The notes below the pieces were generated by a model. It was not told the origin of the DNA. It was given only the letters and a program-made list of their open reading frames with translations, and searched no databases. The position numbers were made by a program, and so were the translations under genes. A DNA stretch of 64,000 nt from Aliivibrio sp. (GTDB lineage: Bacteria > Pseudomonadota > Gammaproteobacteria > Enterobacterales > Vibrionaceae), in NCBI GenBank assembly GCA_016764915.1, contig JAESQY010000063.1, positions 1-64,000 of the forward strand, written 5' to 3'. The stretch's first letter is position 1. The number at the start of each line of letters is the position of its first letter. Shown piece after piece: positions 21,071-30,529 of the stretch.

Positions 21071-21850
21071 TTGTCTCACAGTAAAAAATTGTCGGTGATT
21101 AACTCTACTGCCCCTTTTCAACAAGAGTTTGAACCGGTTATTAAGGCGCTTATTACCAATCTTCGAGCCGCTGCTGGTGGTTCGATTCACAGTATTTATC
21201 TGTTTGGCAGCGTAGCACGAAGAGAAGCTATCCCTGGCAAGTCAAACCTCGATGTCACTATTATCACTAAGGTTGCGCTCACACCACAACAACAGACGAC
21301 GCTGAATACCATTAAGTGGCGATTTAAAAGACAATTTCCGCAAATTACCGATATCTCATTTAATGTGGGCGATACACAAGAGGTATTGGATCTTGAATTT
21401 ATATTCTCATGGGGATTTTGGTTGAAACACTGCTGTGTGTGTATATTTGGTGATGATCTCGCTACTCGGTTTGGTACGTTTGAACCAAGCTGGGAGATCG
21501 CCAAAAATATGAACATGGATGTAGAACAGTGGCACACAACTTATCGAAAGAAGATCATCAGTGCCACGGCGGTACAAGACCAAATTGAACCGCAAATTAA
21601 ATTGGCCAAAAAAATCCTCAGAAGTTGCTACTCGTTAGTGATGCATCGAGACAAAGGCTGGTATGACTCTCCTGTTGAGTGTGGTGAAAAATTTCTTGAA
21701 TACTACCCAGATAAAGCACTGCAAATTGAACGGATGAATATTTTGCTGCAAGGGCGACGTATCCCTAAGCGTTCAGTAATAGCCCTATTTGATGAGTTTG
21801 GCCGTTGGGTGATTGATGAGTTTGAGCGCATAGAGCGAAAAATAGGGTAG
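21071..21850 (+). CDS. Nucleotidyltransferase-fold protein with altered active site
   Basis: About 259 residues. The N-terminal part has the nucleotidyltransferase fold motif YLFGSVARREAIPGKSNLDVTII. Typical members have S-D-h-D, with two Asp binding Mg; here the first is Asn (SNLD), so catalysis may be lost or changed. The rest is helical and resembles the substrate-binding part of minor nucleotidyltransferases. The best start is TTG 21071, with GGAG at 21061-21064, 6 nt upstream; the frame is open from 21041. It lies 35 bp upstream of polB on the same strand. Substrate unknown. Confidence 0.7.
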   Translation: MSHSKKLSVINSTAPFQQEFEPVIKALITNLRAAAGGSIHSIYLFGSVARREAIPGKSNLDVTIITKVALTPQQQTTLNTIKWRFKRQFPQITDISFNVGDTQEVLDLEFIFSWGFWLKHCCVCIFGDDLATRFGTFEPSWEIAKNMNMDVEQWHTTYRKKIISATAVQDQIEPQIKLAKKILRSCYSLVMHRDKGWYDSPVECGEKFLEYYPDKALQIERMNILLQGRRIPKRSVIALFDEFGRWVIDEFERIERKIG

Positions 21851-21885
21851 TATAATATCACTATTATTGTCATATTGAGGTTGTT

Positions 21886-24243
21886 GTGCAGCAAGGCTTT
21901 CTTTTAACACGCCACAGCCGAGATGTAGCCAATGGTACTGAGTTAACCCTCTGGTTAAGCACCGTTGATGGGCCTGTGCAGCTGGTCATCTCTTCAGAAC
22001 AACCCGTCTGTTTTGTTGCTGTCGAATCGATAGATCAGATCAACACACTATTGAACAAACACGCTATCCCCCACCAAATAAAAACACTGAGTTTGACTAC
22101 ATTTGACCATCAACATGTATCGGGTTGTTATTTTCAGACGTCAAGAGCTATGCAGCTGGCTGTCGGCGTTTTTAATGAACATGGTATTGAACATTTTGAA
22201 GCGGACATTCGGTTAGCAGATCGCTATTTAATGGAGCGCTTTATCTGCGGAGGAGTCCACTTTATTGGTAAGCCAAAACCCAGATTAGGTTATACGCAAT
22301 ATAGCCAAGTCAAAGCCAAAACGGGCAGTTATCAACCCAATCTATCGATTGTTTCGCTTGATATAGAGTGCTCAGAAAAAGGAATACTCTATTCAGTTGG
22401 CTTGCATAGCGAACGAGACAGCAGAGTGATCATGATTGGCGATCCACAACAATGCAGTGAAACGATCATTGAGTGGGTGGGAGATGAGAAAGCGTTATTA
22501 ATTGCACTTGAGCGATGGTTTCAAACTTATGACCCAGACTTAGTGATCGGTTGGAGTGTGGTTGATTTCGATTTTCGTCTACTGATCAAACGTGCTGAGT
22601 GGCATAAACTGCCATTTCGTATTGGAAGGGGCAAGAGCAAAGCCTATTTTAGAGCCTCGACCAGCAATCGCAGGCAAGGGTTTTTATCTCTTCCTGGCAG
22701 AGTGGTATTAGACGGGATTGGCAGTCTGAAAATGGCTACTTACAATTTCAGCAGTTGGTCGCTTGAGTCTGTGTCGCAACAGCTGCTTGATCAAGGCAAA
22801 TCTATTCATAACGCCTACGACCGAATGGACGAAATTAATCGAATGTTCCGTCAAGATAAATTGGCCTTAGCAAAATACAATTTGCAAGATTGCGTTTTAG
22901 TAACCAAAATTTTTGAAAAAACCAACGTGATAGATTTTTTGATTGAGCGTACTAAGCTAACCGGTATTGAATTGGATAAAATGGGAGGCTCGGTTGCTGC
23001 TTTTACCAACTTATACCTGCCTAAATTGCACCGTTCGGGTTACGTGGCTCCAAATCTGAAAAGTGATGATTGGATAGCAAGCCCTGGCGGTTTTGTCATG
23101 GAGTCTAAACCAGGTTTGTATGATTCAGTGTTGGTCCTCGATTTTAAATCACTCTATCCTTCAATTATTCGCTCCTTTAAAATCGATCCACTCGGCTTAA
23201 TTGAAGGGCTAAGATTGGAAGAGGGGAAAGAGGGAGCCATCGCTGGTTTTAGAGGTGGACGTTTTCATCGCCAAAAACACTTCTTACCCGAAATGATTGA
23301 GAACTTATGGGCGGCCCGTGATGTCGCTAAAAAAGAGGGCAACGCGGCATTTTCTCAAGCCATCAAGATCATCATGAACTCATTTTACGGGGTGCTAGGG
23401 TCTTCGGGATGCCGCTTTTTCGATCACCGACTTGCCTCCTCAATTACTATGCGTGGGCATCAAGTATTGAATCAAACCCGAGAGATGATTGAGCTACACG
23501 GTTATGAGGTGATTTATGGTGATACCGACAGTGTATTTGTCTCTCTGGGCAGCCCAAAAACCGAAGTACAGGCCAATGATGTAGGCTCTATGCTGGTGGA
23601 GTCTATTAATAAGCAATGGACAGCTGAATTGAAGCAGACGTTCAATTTAGATAACCATTTAGAGCTGGAGTATGAGACCCACTATGTGAAGTTTCTCATG
23701 CCGACCATTCGCGGGTCGGAGCTCGGCAGTAAAAAACGCTATGCTGGCTTAGTATTAAAAGATGGTCATCAGAAGATGATTTATAAGGGGTTAGAGTCAG
23801 TAAGAACCGATTGGACACCACTCTCTCAGCAATTTCAACAAGAGCTGTATCATCGAGTGTTTCACCAGTTAGAGGTGGTTGATTATGTGCTTGATTATCA
23901 TAAAAAAACGTTGTCTGGTGAGTTTGACCAACGGTTAATTTATCGCAAGCGTCTGCGCCGAAAATTAGATGAGTACCAGAAAAACGTACCGCCGCATGTT
24001 AGAGCGGCTAGAATTGCCGATGAACATAATCGCAAACTGGGTCGGCCTTTGCAGTATCAACATGGTGGTTGTATTGAGTATCTGATCACTCTAAATGGGC
24101 CAGAGCCATTAGAAGTGGTCACCAGTACTATTGATTATGAACATTATGTTGAAAAGCAGCTTATGCCCGTCGCAGATGGTATTCTGCCATTTATCGGTTT
24201 AAGCTTTGATGAATTAACCAAACCTCAAATGGGTTTATTTTAA
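21886..24243 (+). CDS. polB: DNA polymerase II
   Basis: A 785-residue family B polymerase used in SOS-induced repair and replication restart. The 3'-5' exonuclease DxE motif is in LDIECSEKG (near residue 160). Polymerase motif A is LDFKSLYPSIIRSF and motif C is YGDTDSVF. Length matches E. coli PolII (783). The start is GTG 21886 with GAGG 5 nt upstream. No LexA box of good quality was seen in the short upstream gap, so it may be transcribed with the preceding nucleotidyltransferase-like gene. Confidence 0.97.
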   Translation: MQQGFLLTRHSRDVANGTELTLWLSTVDGPVQLVISSEQPVCFVAVESIDQINTLLNKHAIPHQIKTLSLTTFDHQHVSGCYFQTSRAMQLAVGVFNEHGIEHFEADIRLADRYLMERFICGGVHFIGKPKPRLGYTQYSQVKAKTGSYQPNLSIVSLDIECSEKGILYSVGLHSERDSRVIMIGDPQQCSETIIEWVGDEKALLIALERWFQTYDPDLVIGWSVVDFDFRLLIKRAEWHKLPFRIGRGKSKAYFRASTSNRRQGFLSLPGRVVLDGIGSLKMATYNFSSWSLESVSQQLLDQGKSIHNAYDRMDEINRMFRQDKLALAKYNLQDCVLVTKIFEKTNVIDFLIERTKLTGIELDKMGGSVAAFTNLYLPKLHRSGYVAPNLKSDDWIASPGGFVMESKPGLYDSVLVLDFKSLYPSIIRSFKIDPLGLIEGLRLEEGKEGAIAGFRGGRFHRQKHFLPEMIENLWAARDVAKKEGNAAFSQAIKIIMNSFYGVLGSSGCRFFDHRLASSITMRGHQVLNQTREMIELHGYEVIYGDTDSVFVSLGSPKTEVQANDVGSMLVESINKQWTAELKQTFNLDNHLELEYETHYVKFLMPTIRGSELGSKKRYAGLVLKDGHQKMIYKGLESVRTDWTPLSQQFQQELYHRVFHQLEVVDYVLDYHKKTLSGEFDQRLIYRKRLRRKLDEYQKNVPPHVRAARIADEHNRKLGRPLQYQHGGCIEYLITLNGPEPLEVVTSTIDYEHYVEKQLMPVADGILPFIGLSFDELTKPQMGLF

Positions 24244-24489
24244 GAATGAGAGGACATCGAGCCAATCAGGTAAGTTATTAATCGCTGTAATGATAGAAGA
24301 CAAATCATGGTTTTTTACTGTCATTTTCAGCAATTTAATGTATTTTATTAAGACTATGGGATATGACGCAAAAAGAAAATGAGTTTTTAATATCAGTTGA
24401 GTTAGAATCTTTGAGTAACAATTTTGCGTGTAATGTTAAAAGTCGAAATTGAAATAAAAAAGTGAATAGTGATATGTGGAGATACAAGT

Positions 24490-25134
24490 TTGATTAAAGT
24501 ATTCCTTGTAGATGATCATGAGCTGGTTCGCACAGGGATTAGACGTATTTTAGAAGACGTCCGTGGAATTAAAGTAGTAGGGGAAGCTGACAGCGGTGAG
24601 CAAGCGGTAAAATGGTGCCGTGCTGAGATGGCAGATATTGTTCTAATGGATATGAACATGCCCGGTATTGGTGGATTAGAAGCAACCAGAAAAATTTTAC
24701 GATTCAATCCAGATGTTAAAATTATTGTACTCACGATTCATACGGAAAACCCATTTCCCACGAAAGTGATGCAAGCAGGCGCTGCCGGTTATTTAACCAA
24801 AGGTGCAGCTCCAGATGAAATGGTTAATGCAATTCGAGCCGTAAACAGTGGCCAGCGTTACATTTCACCTGAAATAGCTCAACAAATGGCACTAAGTCAA
24901 TTTTCACCTGCATCAGAAAATCCTTTTAAAGAACTTTCTGAGCGTGAATTACAGATCATGTTAATGATCACTAAAGGCCAGAAAGTGACGGATATTTCAG
25001 AGCAATTAAACCTAAGCCCGAAAACGGTCAACAGTTATCGTTACAGATTGTTTAATAAATTGAATATTGGTGGTGATGTCGAATTGACACATCTAGCGAT
25101 TCGATATGGAATTTTGGATACCGAGTCTCTTTAA
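24490..25134 (+). CDS. uvrY: Response regulator UvrY/VarA (GacA family)
   Basis: An orthologue of E. coli UvrY and Vibrio VarA, the response regulator of the BarA/VarS kinase, which activates the Csr small RNAs that titrate CsrA. A receiver domain (phospho-acceptor Asp in VLMDMNMPGIGG) is followed by a LuxR-type helix-turn-helix (LSERELQIMLMITKGQKVTDISEQLNLSPKTVNSYRYR in parts). The likely start is TTG 24490 (LIKVFLVDDHELVRTG, matching UvrY), with GGAGA at 24478-24482, 7 nt upstream; GTG 24469 is the longer option. uvrC begins directly after its stop. Confidence 0.95.
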   Translation: MIKVFLVDDHELVRTGIRRILEDVRGIKVVGEADSGEQAVKWCRAEMADIVLMDMNMPGIGGLEATRKILRFNPDVKIIVLTIHTENPFPTKVMQAGAAGYLTKGAAPDEMVNAIRAVNSGQRYISPEIAQQMALSQFSPASENPFKELSERELQIMLMITKGQKVTDISEQLNLSPKTVNSYRYRLFNKLNIGGDVELTHLAIRYGILDTESL

Positions 25135-26967
25135 GTGCCTGTTTCAACTTTTGATGCCAAAAACTTTTTAAGCAGTGTGACACAGCAGCCAGGCGTTTAC
25201 AGGATGTATAACGCTGAGTCTGTTGTTATCTATGTTGGCAAAGCTAAAAACCTAAGAAAGCGCCTTGGTAGCTATTTTCGCTTAAATATTCCAAGCGAAA
25301 AGACCAAGGCACTGGTCAGCCATATCGTCAATATTGATGTTACTGTTACTCATACAGAAACAGAGGCATTGATCCTTGAACACAACTATATTAAGCAGTA
25401 CATGCCCAAATATAATGTGTTGTTACGTGACGATAAATCCTACCCTTATATCTTCATCAGCAAGCATCGACACCCTAGAATTTCGATTCATCGTGGCAGT
25501 AAAAAGCGGAAAGGTGAATATTTTGGTCCCTATCCTGATTCAGGAGCGGTGCGTGAAAGTCTGCATTTAATGCAAAAGCTCTTCCCTGTTAGGCAGTGTG
25601 AAGATTCTGTTTACGCTAACCGGCATCGCCCTTGTTTGATGCATCAAATTGGTCGATGTGTTGCTCCGTGCGTAGAGGGCATTATTTCAGATGAAGCCTA
25701 CAGCGAACAAGTCAGTTATATTCGTCTCTTCTTACAGGGCAAAGACCAGCAAGTGATCACCGAATTAGTTGAGCAGATGGGGCAAGCGAGTCAGACATTA
25801 AATTTTGAAGGTGCTGCAAAGTATCGCGACCAAATTCAAGCGATGAGGCGAGTTCAAGAGCAGCAGTTTGTCACCGGTGACAGTACAGAAGATATTGACG
25901 TGTTGGGTTTTGCTATCGAAAAAGGGATGGCGTGTATTCATTTGTTGATGATCCGCCAAGGTAAAGTATTAGGCAGTCGTAGCTACTTCCCCAAAATTCC
26001 GGCAAATACAGAAAAAGAAGAGGTGTTTTCCAGCTTCCTAAGTCAATACTATTTGAACTACTCAGAAGGAAGAACTATTCCATCTCGAGTTGTTATTGGT
26101 GAACACCCAGAAAGAGAGGTGTTTGAACAAGCACTAACCGAACTTGCAGGGCATAAAGTGACACTGCAAGTAAACCCGAAAGGCCTCAAAGCTCGATACT
26201 TTAAGCTTGCCAATACTAACGCAACTACCGCGTTGAGCAGTAAGCTGAACCACAAAATGACCGTGCACCAGCGATTTAAGAAGTTAGAGAAGGCGCTGCA
26301 ACTTGATTCGATTACACGTATGGAGTGTTTTGATATTAGCCATACTATGGGTGAAAAAACAGTGGCATCTTGTGTGGTGTTTAACCAAGAGGGGCCTGTG
26401 AAGGCGGAGTATCGTCGCTATAACATAACAGGCATTACCGGCGGTGATGATTATGCCGCAATGGGGCAGGTGCTTGAGAGAAGATACAGTAAACAACTGG
26501 ATGTGGATAAAATTCCTGACGTTATCTTTATTGATGGCGGTAAAGGCCAGCTAAATCGAGCCAATGATATCATCAGCTCGCACTGGGATGATTGGCCGAA
26601 GAAACCGCTCTTAATCGGTATAGCTAAAGGTACAACACGTAAACCTGGTCTAGAGACATTAATCAAAACCAGCGGAGTGGAGTTCTCTTTGCCAAGCGAC
26701 TCATCTGCGCTGCACTTAATTCAACATATTCGTGATGAAAGTCATAATCACGCCATCAGTGGCCACCGAGCACAAAGAGCCAAAGTGCGAAAGCGCAGCG
26801 TACTAGAAGATATTGAAGGTATTGGCGCGAAGAGAAGGCAAAATCTGTTGAAATTTATGGGCGGCATCCAAGAGTTAAACCGAGCAACTGTTGAAGAAAT
26901 AGCCAAAGTACCGGGCATAAGCAGTACATTGGCAGAAAAGATACATGATGCATTGCAACAGAAGTGA
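25135..26967 (+). CDS. uvrC: Excinuclease ABC subunit C
   Basis: A 610-residue nuclease that makes both cuts around a DNA lesion in the UvrABC repair system. The N-terminal GIY-YIG domain ([20 protein letters not shown]) makes the 3' cut; the UVR motif binding UvrB is near residues 203-238; the RNase H-like domain with DISH ([18 protein letters not shown]) makes the 5' cut; and tandem helix-hairpin-helix motifs end the protein. The GTG start follows the uvrY TAA with no gap, the conserved uvrY-uvrC operon. Confidence 0.97.
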   Translation: MPVSTFDAKNFLSSVTQQPGVYRMYNAESVVIYVGKAKNLRKRLGSYFRLNIPSEKTKALVSHIVNIDVTVTHTETEALILEHNYIKQYMPKYNVLLRDDKSYPYIFISKHRHPRISIHRGSKKRKGEYFGPYPDSGAVRESLHLMQKLFPVRQCEDSVYANRHRPCLMHQIGRCVAPCVEGIISDEAYSEQVSYIRLFLQGKDQQVITELVEQMGQASQTLNFEGAAKYRDQIQAMRRVQEQQFVTGDSTEDIDVLGFAIEKGMACIHLLMIRQGKVLGSRSYFPKIPANTEKEEVFSSFLSQYYLNYSEGRTIPSRVVIGEHPEREVFEQALTELAGHKVTLQVNPKGLKARYFKLANTNATTALSSKLNHKMTVHQRFKKLEKALQLDSITRMECFDISHTMGEKTVASCVVFNQEGPVKAEYRRYNITGITGGDDYAAMGQVLERRYSKQLDVDKIPDVIFIDGGKGQLNRANDIISSHWDDWPKKPLLIGIAKGTTRKPGLETLIKTSGVEFSLPSDSSALHLIQHIRDESHNHAISGHRAQRAKVRKRSVLEDIEGIGAKRRQNLLKFMGGIQELNRATVEEIAKVPGISSTLAEKIHDALQQK

Positions 26968-27033
26968 ATTTAGAGCACCATTATAGCCAATAGAGCTTAC
27001 ATCTAAAAAAGCCAATACTAAGAATAATTTATT

Positions 27034-27591
27034 ATGAAATTTTCAATACCGAACATTTTAACTCTGGCACGACTTTTTCTGATTCCCGTTATTGTGGTGG
27101 TCTTTTACCTACCTTATGAGTGGTCAGCAATGGCTGCCGCTGCTGTGTTTTGGGTTGCAGGTTTTACCGACTGGTTAGATGGTGTTATTGCCCGAAAACT
27201 GCAACAATCAACAAAGTTTGGGGCATTTATTGACCCTGTCGCTGATAAAGTCATGGTGGCTGCGTCATTAGTATTAATCACCGACTATTACCACACACTT
27301 TGGATAACCATTCCTGCCATTACTATGATAGCGCGCGAGATTATTATCTCTGCATTACGAGAGTGGATGGCTGAAATTGGTAAACGTTCGAATGTTGCTG
27401 TTTCGTGGGTTGGAAAAGTGAAAACAGTGACTCAAATGTTTGCTCTATGGGTATTAATTTGGCACCACAACGATTATATGATTTGGGTTGGTTACGCTTC
27501 ATTGTATGTGGCGACAATTTTAACTTATTGGTCTATGTTCCAATACTTATCTGCAGCGAAAGATGATTTGCTAGACAGTAAACATCATTAA
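27034..27591 (+). CDS. pgsA: Phosphatidylglycerophosphate synthase
   Basis: A 185-residue inner-membrane enzyme that makes phosphatidylglycerophosphate from CDP-diacylglycerol and glycerol-3-phosphate, the committed step to phosphatidylglycerol and cardiolipin. The CDP-alcohol phosphatidyltransferase motif is complete in [20 protein letters not shown] followed by IDPVADK. About four to six hydrophobic segments are present. It follows uvrC at 66 bp in the usual uvrY-uvrC-pgsA-tRNA order, and a terminator follows. Confidence 0.96.
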   Translation: MKFSIPNILTLARLFLIPVIVVVFYLPYEWSAMAAAAVFWVAGFTDWLDGVIARKLQQSTKFGAFIDPVADKVMVAASLVLITDYYHTLWITIPAITMIAREIIISALREWMAEIGKRSNVAVSWVGKVKTVTQMFALWVLIWHHNDYMIWVGYASLYVATILTYWSMFQYLSAAKDDLLDSKHH

Positions 27592-27613
27592 ATAAAACAA
27601 AAATAGATTTAAG

Positions 27614-27642
27614 AAAACGAGTTGATATAGCTCGTTTTTTTT
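27614..27642 (+). terminator. pgsA terminator
   Basis: AACGAG and CTCGTT pair across a 9-nt loop, followed by about eight T residues. Confidence 0.82.
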
Positions 27643-27734
27643 GTTTTTAGCTTCGCCTCAAAGAGAGATAAAGTCTGATTTATAGACGTTCTGATGCAAA
27701 ATTAGCCAAACGGCACAGAATTATTAAAATAGTG

Positions 27735-27762
27735 TTGACTCCCTTTAGTGAATCCGTAGAAT
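27735..27762 (+). promoter_or_regulatory. Sigma-70 promoter of the tRNA operon
   Basis: TTGACT (27735-27740), a 16-nt spacer and TAGAAT (27757-27762) are followed by the G/C-containing GCATCCCG, as at stable-RNA promoters under stringent control. It lies about 50 nt upstream of tRNA-Cys. Confidence 0.75.
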
Positions 27763-27811
27763 GCATCCCGTACCCAAGAGGAAGCAACCAAACTTCTGAT
27801 TGAGTGACAAC

Positions 27812-27885
27812 GGCGCCTTGGCAGAGTGGCTATGCAGCGGATTGCAAATCCGTGTACCTCGGTTCGACTCCGGGAGGCGCCTCCA
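27812..27885 (+). tRNA. tRNA-Cys (GCA)
   Basis: A 74-nt cloverleaf including the encoded CCA. Acceptor GGCGCCT pairs with AGGCGCC, the anticodon loop TTGCAAA holds GCA, and the T-loop is GGTTCGACTCC. It sits after pgsA as in many gammaproteobacteria. Confidence 0.97.
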
Positions 27886-27984
27886 CAATTTGTAATAACG
27901 ATTGAGATCGAGAGATTGAAATCAGTCGGTATTAGATGGTGTCTAACTAAAGTCAGTTATGAGCACCGCAATCCAGAATTGCGT

Positions 27985-28071
27985 GCCCTGGTGGTGGAAT
28001 TGGTAGACACAAGGGATTTAAAATCCCTCGGCGTTCGCGCTGTGCCGGTTCAAGTCCGGCCCGGGGCACCA
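27985..28071 (+). tRNA. tRNA-Leu (TAA)
   Basis: An 87-nt class II tRNA with a long variable arm. Acceptor GCCCTGG pairs with CCGGGGC (one wobble), the anticodon is TAA in GATTTAAAATC, the T-loop is GGTTCAAGTCC, and CCA is encoded. Confidence 0.97.
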
Positions 28072-28080
28072 TCTAAAAAT

Positions 28081-28156
28081 GCGATACTAGCTCAGTTGGT
28101 AGAGCGCAACCTTGCCAAGGTTGAGGTCACGAGTTCGAGCCTCGTGTATCGCTCCA
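28081..28156 (+). tRNA. tRNA-Gly (GCC)
   Basis: A 76-nt tRNA starting 9 nt after tRNA-Leu. Acceptor GCGATAC pairs with GTATCGC, the D-arm contains AGCTCAGTTGGTAGAGC, the anticodon loop CTTGCCAAG holds GCC, the T-arm is GAGTTCGAGCCTC, and CCA is encoded. Confidence 0.96.
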
Positions 28157-28163
28157 AACATCA

Positions 28164-28194
28164 AAGTCCTATACAGAAATGTTAGGGCTTTTTT
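28164..28194 (+). terminator. Terminator after tRNA-Gly
   Basis: AAGTCCTA (28164-28171) pairs with TAGGGCTT (28183-28190) with one wobble, followed by TTTT. Confidence 0.85.
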
Positions 28195-28235
28195 GTGTCT
28201 GACGTGCAGTGATAAAAGTGTGTGTCCCTTAAAAA

Positions 28236-28312
28236 GTTGGTAGAGCGCAAGCTTGCCAAGGTTGAGGTCACGCCTAAGACCTCGAAGATCGGGAGCCTCG
28301 TGTATCGCTCCA
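28236..28312 (+). pseudogene. Truncated, interrupted tRNA-Gly copy
   Basis: From GTTGGTAGAGCGCAA onward this repeats the intact tRNA-Gly (28095-28156), keeping D-arm remains, anticodon GCC and the 3' end TGTATCGCTCCA. The first ~14 nt (5' acceptor strand) are absent. The anticodon stem has one C-to-G change. About six T-arm bases are replaced by roughly 21 unrelated bases starting CCTAAGACCTCG. It cannot fold into a cloverleaf. The copy also includes the downstream terminator, so this is a tandem segmental duplication. Confidence 0.85.
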
Positions 28313-28319
28313 AACAACG

Positions 28320-28349
28320 AAGCCCTGACAGCAATCTCGGGGCTTTTTT
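28320..28349 (+). terminator. Second copy of the tRNA-operon terminator
   Basis: AAGCCC (28320-28325) pairs with GGGCTT (28340-28345), followed by a T run and the same TTTTTTGTGTCTG context as the first terminator. It has compensating stem changes relative to copy one, so terminator function looks maintained. Confidence 0.85.
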
Positions 28350-28569
28350 GTGTCTGCAAGAAAATAAATAATATATTGCATATTTCTTTTGTTTTTCTCT
28401 CATAATTTGATACCTGATATCAGCACATATCAACGATTTATAGCTAAAGAGAATAATATTTGAATTTAGTTTTCTATCACCCTATAAAGCTCAGCCATAA
28501 CAGCGTAGGATCACACTACTTTAGATAAAAAATTAGGTTTGCACTTTTGGTGCATGAACATAAAAAATT

Positions 28570-29910
28570 ATGCAACTAACAGAAAAAGCATTACTTAATC
28601 ACGCTTTACTTATTTCTATTTCCACGCCGCAGTTTAAAGGTGATGAAGCCGAAGAATCACTTGCTGAGTTGGCGCGTTTAGTGACGACCCTAGGCTTTAA
28701 AGTTGTAGGTACGCAGTCGCAGAGACAAAACTCTACCCAAAAAGTCAATGTATTGGGTGAAGGAAAACTGGTTGAAATAGCACGTCTTACGGGCAATAAA
28801 GGTGAGGTTGAAGATGATTCTGGAGGTGAATACCTTCTAGATGATACGGACTTATTTGACATTCCTTCAGATAACCTTCCGTCTGATTGTGCTGATGTAG
28901 TGGTATTTGATTGCGATTTGACCCCATCTCAGCTACGCAATGTGGAGAATCAACTAGGCGTAGAAGTGTTTGACCGTACTGGCATTATTATCGAAATATT
29001 CAGTCGCCATGCCCGTACCAAAACAGCGAAATTACAAGTAGAAATGGCTCGCCTTAATTATGTCGCTCCACGGCTTCGTGAGACATCATGTGGCGATAGA
29101 GAGCGTCAAATGGGTAAAGGTGCTGGTGAAACTACGCTAGAGCTAAACCGCCGTAAAGTACGCGACCAGTTAGCCGATATTAAGCGCGAACTGGTGAGTG
29201 TTCAAGATGAAATGAAAGGGCGACGTACACAACGTGCTGACCTTTTTTGTGTCGCTTTGGTCGGTTATACCAATGCGGGTAAGTCATCGATGATGCGAGC
29301 AATTACCGGTAGTAATATTGAAGGAGAAAACAAACTTTTTGCAACGCTTGATACTACGGTTCGTGCCTTGTACCCCGAGACTCAACCACGGGTATTAGTA
29401 TCAGATACTGTTGGTTTTATTAAAAAATTACCGCACGATTTAGTCGCTTCATTTCACTCAACTTTAGCAGAAGCACACGATGCATCATTGTTGTTATATG
29501 TGGTCGATGCTTCAGACCCTTCATTTCGCGTACAGCTAGATGTGGTACACGAAGTGCTGGAAGAGGTTGGGGTTGAGGGCAGTAAAAAATTATTGGTGCT
29601 GAATAAATCAGACCGGCTGAGCAAAGCGCAACAACAGTCACTGATGGAAGAGTTTCCTGATGCGATGATGACATCAACTCGAAATCCGCTAGACATCACT
29701 AAACTGCACAAATACATCGTGGATGTTTCTGAGCAGGATATGATTGAAGATGAGATTATTGTTCCCTATACCGCGAAAGGTATTATCGGTGAAATTAGAT
29801 CGAGCATGAGCGTTGCTAAGGAAGAGTATGAGTATGAGTACATTAAGCTCACAGTACGTTCAAATGCGATTGATTTAGCAAGATTGAAAAAGCGAATGAT
29901 GGAGTTATAA
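28570..29910 (+). CDS. HflX-type GTPase, with acidic insertion
   Basis: A 446-residue HflX-family GTPase, a ribosome-associated protein that can split stalled or heat-damaged ribosomes. The N-terminal HflX domain contains LGEGKLVEIA and the glycine/arginine helical region GAGETTLELNRRKVRDQL. The G domain has G1 GYTNAGKSS, G2 region ATLDTT, G3 DTVGFI and G4 NKSD. Between GEGKL and VVVFDCDLTPSQLRN there is about 35 acidic residues not found in canonical HflX. It is not next to hfq, so it is probably a second HflX-like protein, but I cannot exclude that it is the only one. Confidence 0.85.
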   Translation: MQLTEKALLNHALLISISTPQFKGDEAEESLAELARLVTTLGFKVVGTQSQRQNSTQKVNVLGEGKLVEIARLTGNKGEVEDDSGGEYLLDDTDLFDIPSDNLPSDCADVVVFDCDLTPSQLRNVENQLGVEVFDRTGIIIEIFSRHARTKTAKLQVEMARLNYVAPRLRETSCGDRERQMGKGAGETTLELNRRKVRDQLADIKRELVSVQDEMKGRRTQRADLFCVALVGYTNAGKSSMMRAITGSNIEGENKLFATLDTTVRALYPETQPRVLVSDTVGFIKKLPHDLVASFHSTLAEAHDASLLLYVVDASDPSFRVQLDVVHEVLEEVGVEGSKKLLVLNKSDRLSKAQQQSLMEEFPDAMMTSTRNPLDITKLHKYIVDVSEQDMIEDEIIVPYTAKGIIGEIRSSMSVAKEEYEYEYIKLTVRSNAIDLARLKKRMMEL

Positions 29911-30012
29911 CTTCTCTATATCGACATGCCTTTAATACGCTACTGACAAAGACTGTCACTGACATACAGTATATTAGCAATCAAATTAAGCAGTACTACT
30001 TTAGGAACTACT

Positions 30013-30378
30013 ATGTTTAAAATTGATTCGTTTGTTTTGTATGTCGACGATATTGAAATCAGCAAGAAATTCTACACCGATACTTTTGAGTGTGAAGGGC
30101 AGGTGCTATCACCAACATTTGTCTCTTTCCCATTAGGAACCGAAGTTACCATTGAGCTGAAACAGATTGCACAAGCGGAACCTTCGGCTACCATCACGGG
30201 TGGTGGAACAGAGCTATCTTTGGTTGTGGAAAATCCTGAAAGGTTACACAAGCTTTATGATCAGTGGAAACTTAAAGGCGTGACGTTTCTTCAAGTGCCT
30301 ACCGAATTAGTTTTCGGCCTAACATTTGTTGCAATAGACCCAGATGAGCATCGCATTCGTGTGTTTGCCCACAAATAA
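30013..30378 (+). CDS. VOC (glyoxalase/bleomycin-resistance fold) protein
   Basis: A 121-residue protein with one vicinal-oxygen-chelate fold (two beta-alpha-beta3 units: SFVLYVDDIEISKKFYTD at the start, ending FVAIDPDEHRIRVFAH). Such proteins dimerise to form metal-dependent enzymes or drug-binding proteins. The last Glu typical of metal ligation (D-P-x-G-x-x-x-E) is replaced here by DPDEHRIRVF, so metal binding is uncertain. No neighbour suggests a substrate. It ends with a strong terminator. Confidence 0.8.
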   Translation: MFKIDSFVLYVDDIEISKKFYTDTFECEGQVLSPTFVSFPLGTEVTIELKQIAQAEPSATITGGGTELSLVVENPERLHKLYDQWKLKGVTFLQVPTELVFGLTFVAIDPDEHRIRVFAHK

Positions 30379-30393
30379 TCATCTTCACTATCA

Positions 30394-30428
30394 ATACGCG
30401 TTTTGTCGAGCAAAGCGTGTATTTTTTT
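30394..30428 (+). terminator. Terminator of the VOC gene
   Basis: ATACGCGTTTTG (30394-30405) pairs with CAAAGCGTGTAT (30411-30422), including two G-T pairs, and is followed by seven T residues in all. Confidence 0.85.
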
Positions 30429-30529
30429 GTCGTTGACTATGTTCACTTCTGAGCAGGTTTCATCTTCTTTGTCTGCAATTTTAGAACTTACGTTTTTATC
30501 TTTGGCTATTGACGATTTCTAAAGCCGAA

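Noticed and set aside
28087-28433. Minus-strand reading frames of 83-90 codons over the tRNA region
   Set aside because: They are antisense to tRNA-Gly, its broken copy and the terminators, and repeat the same peptide because the DNA is duplicated.
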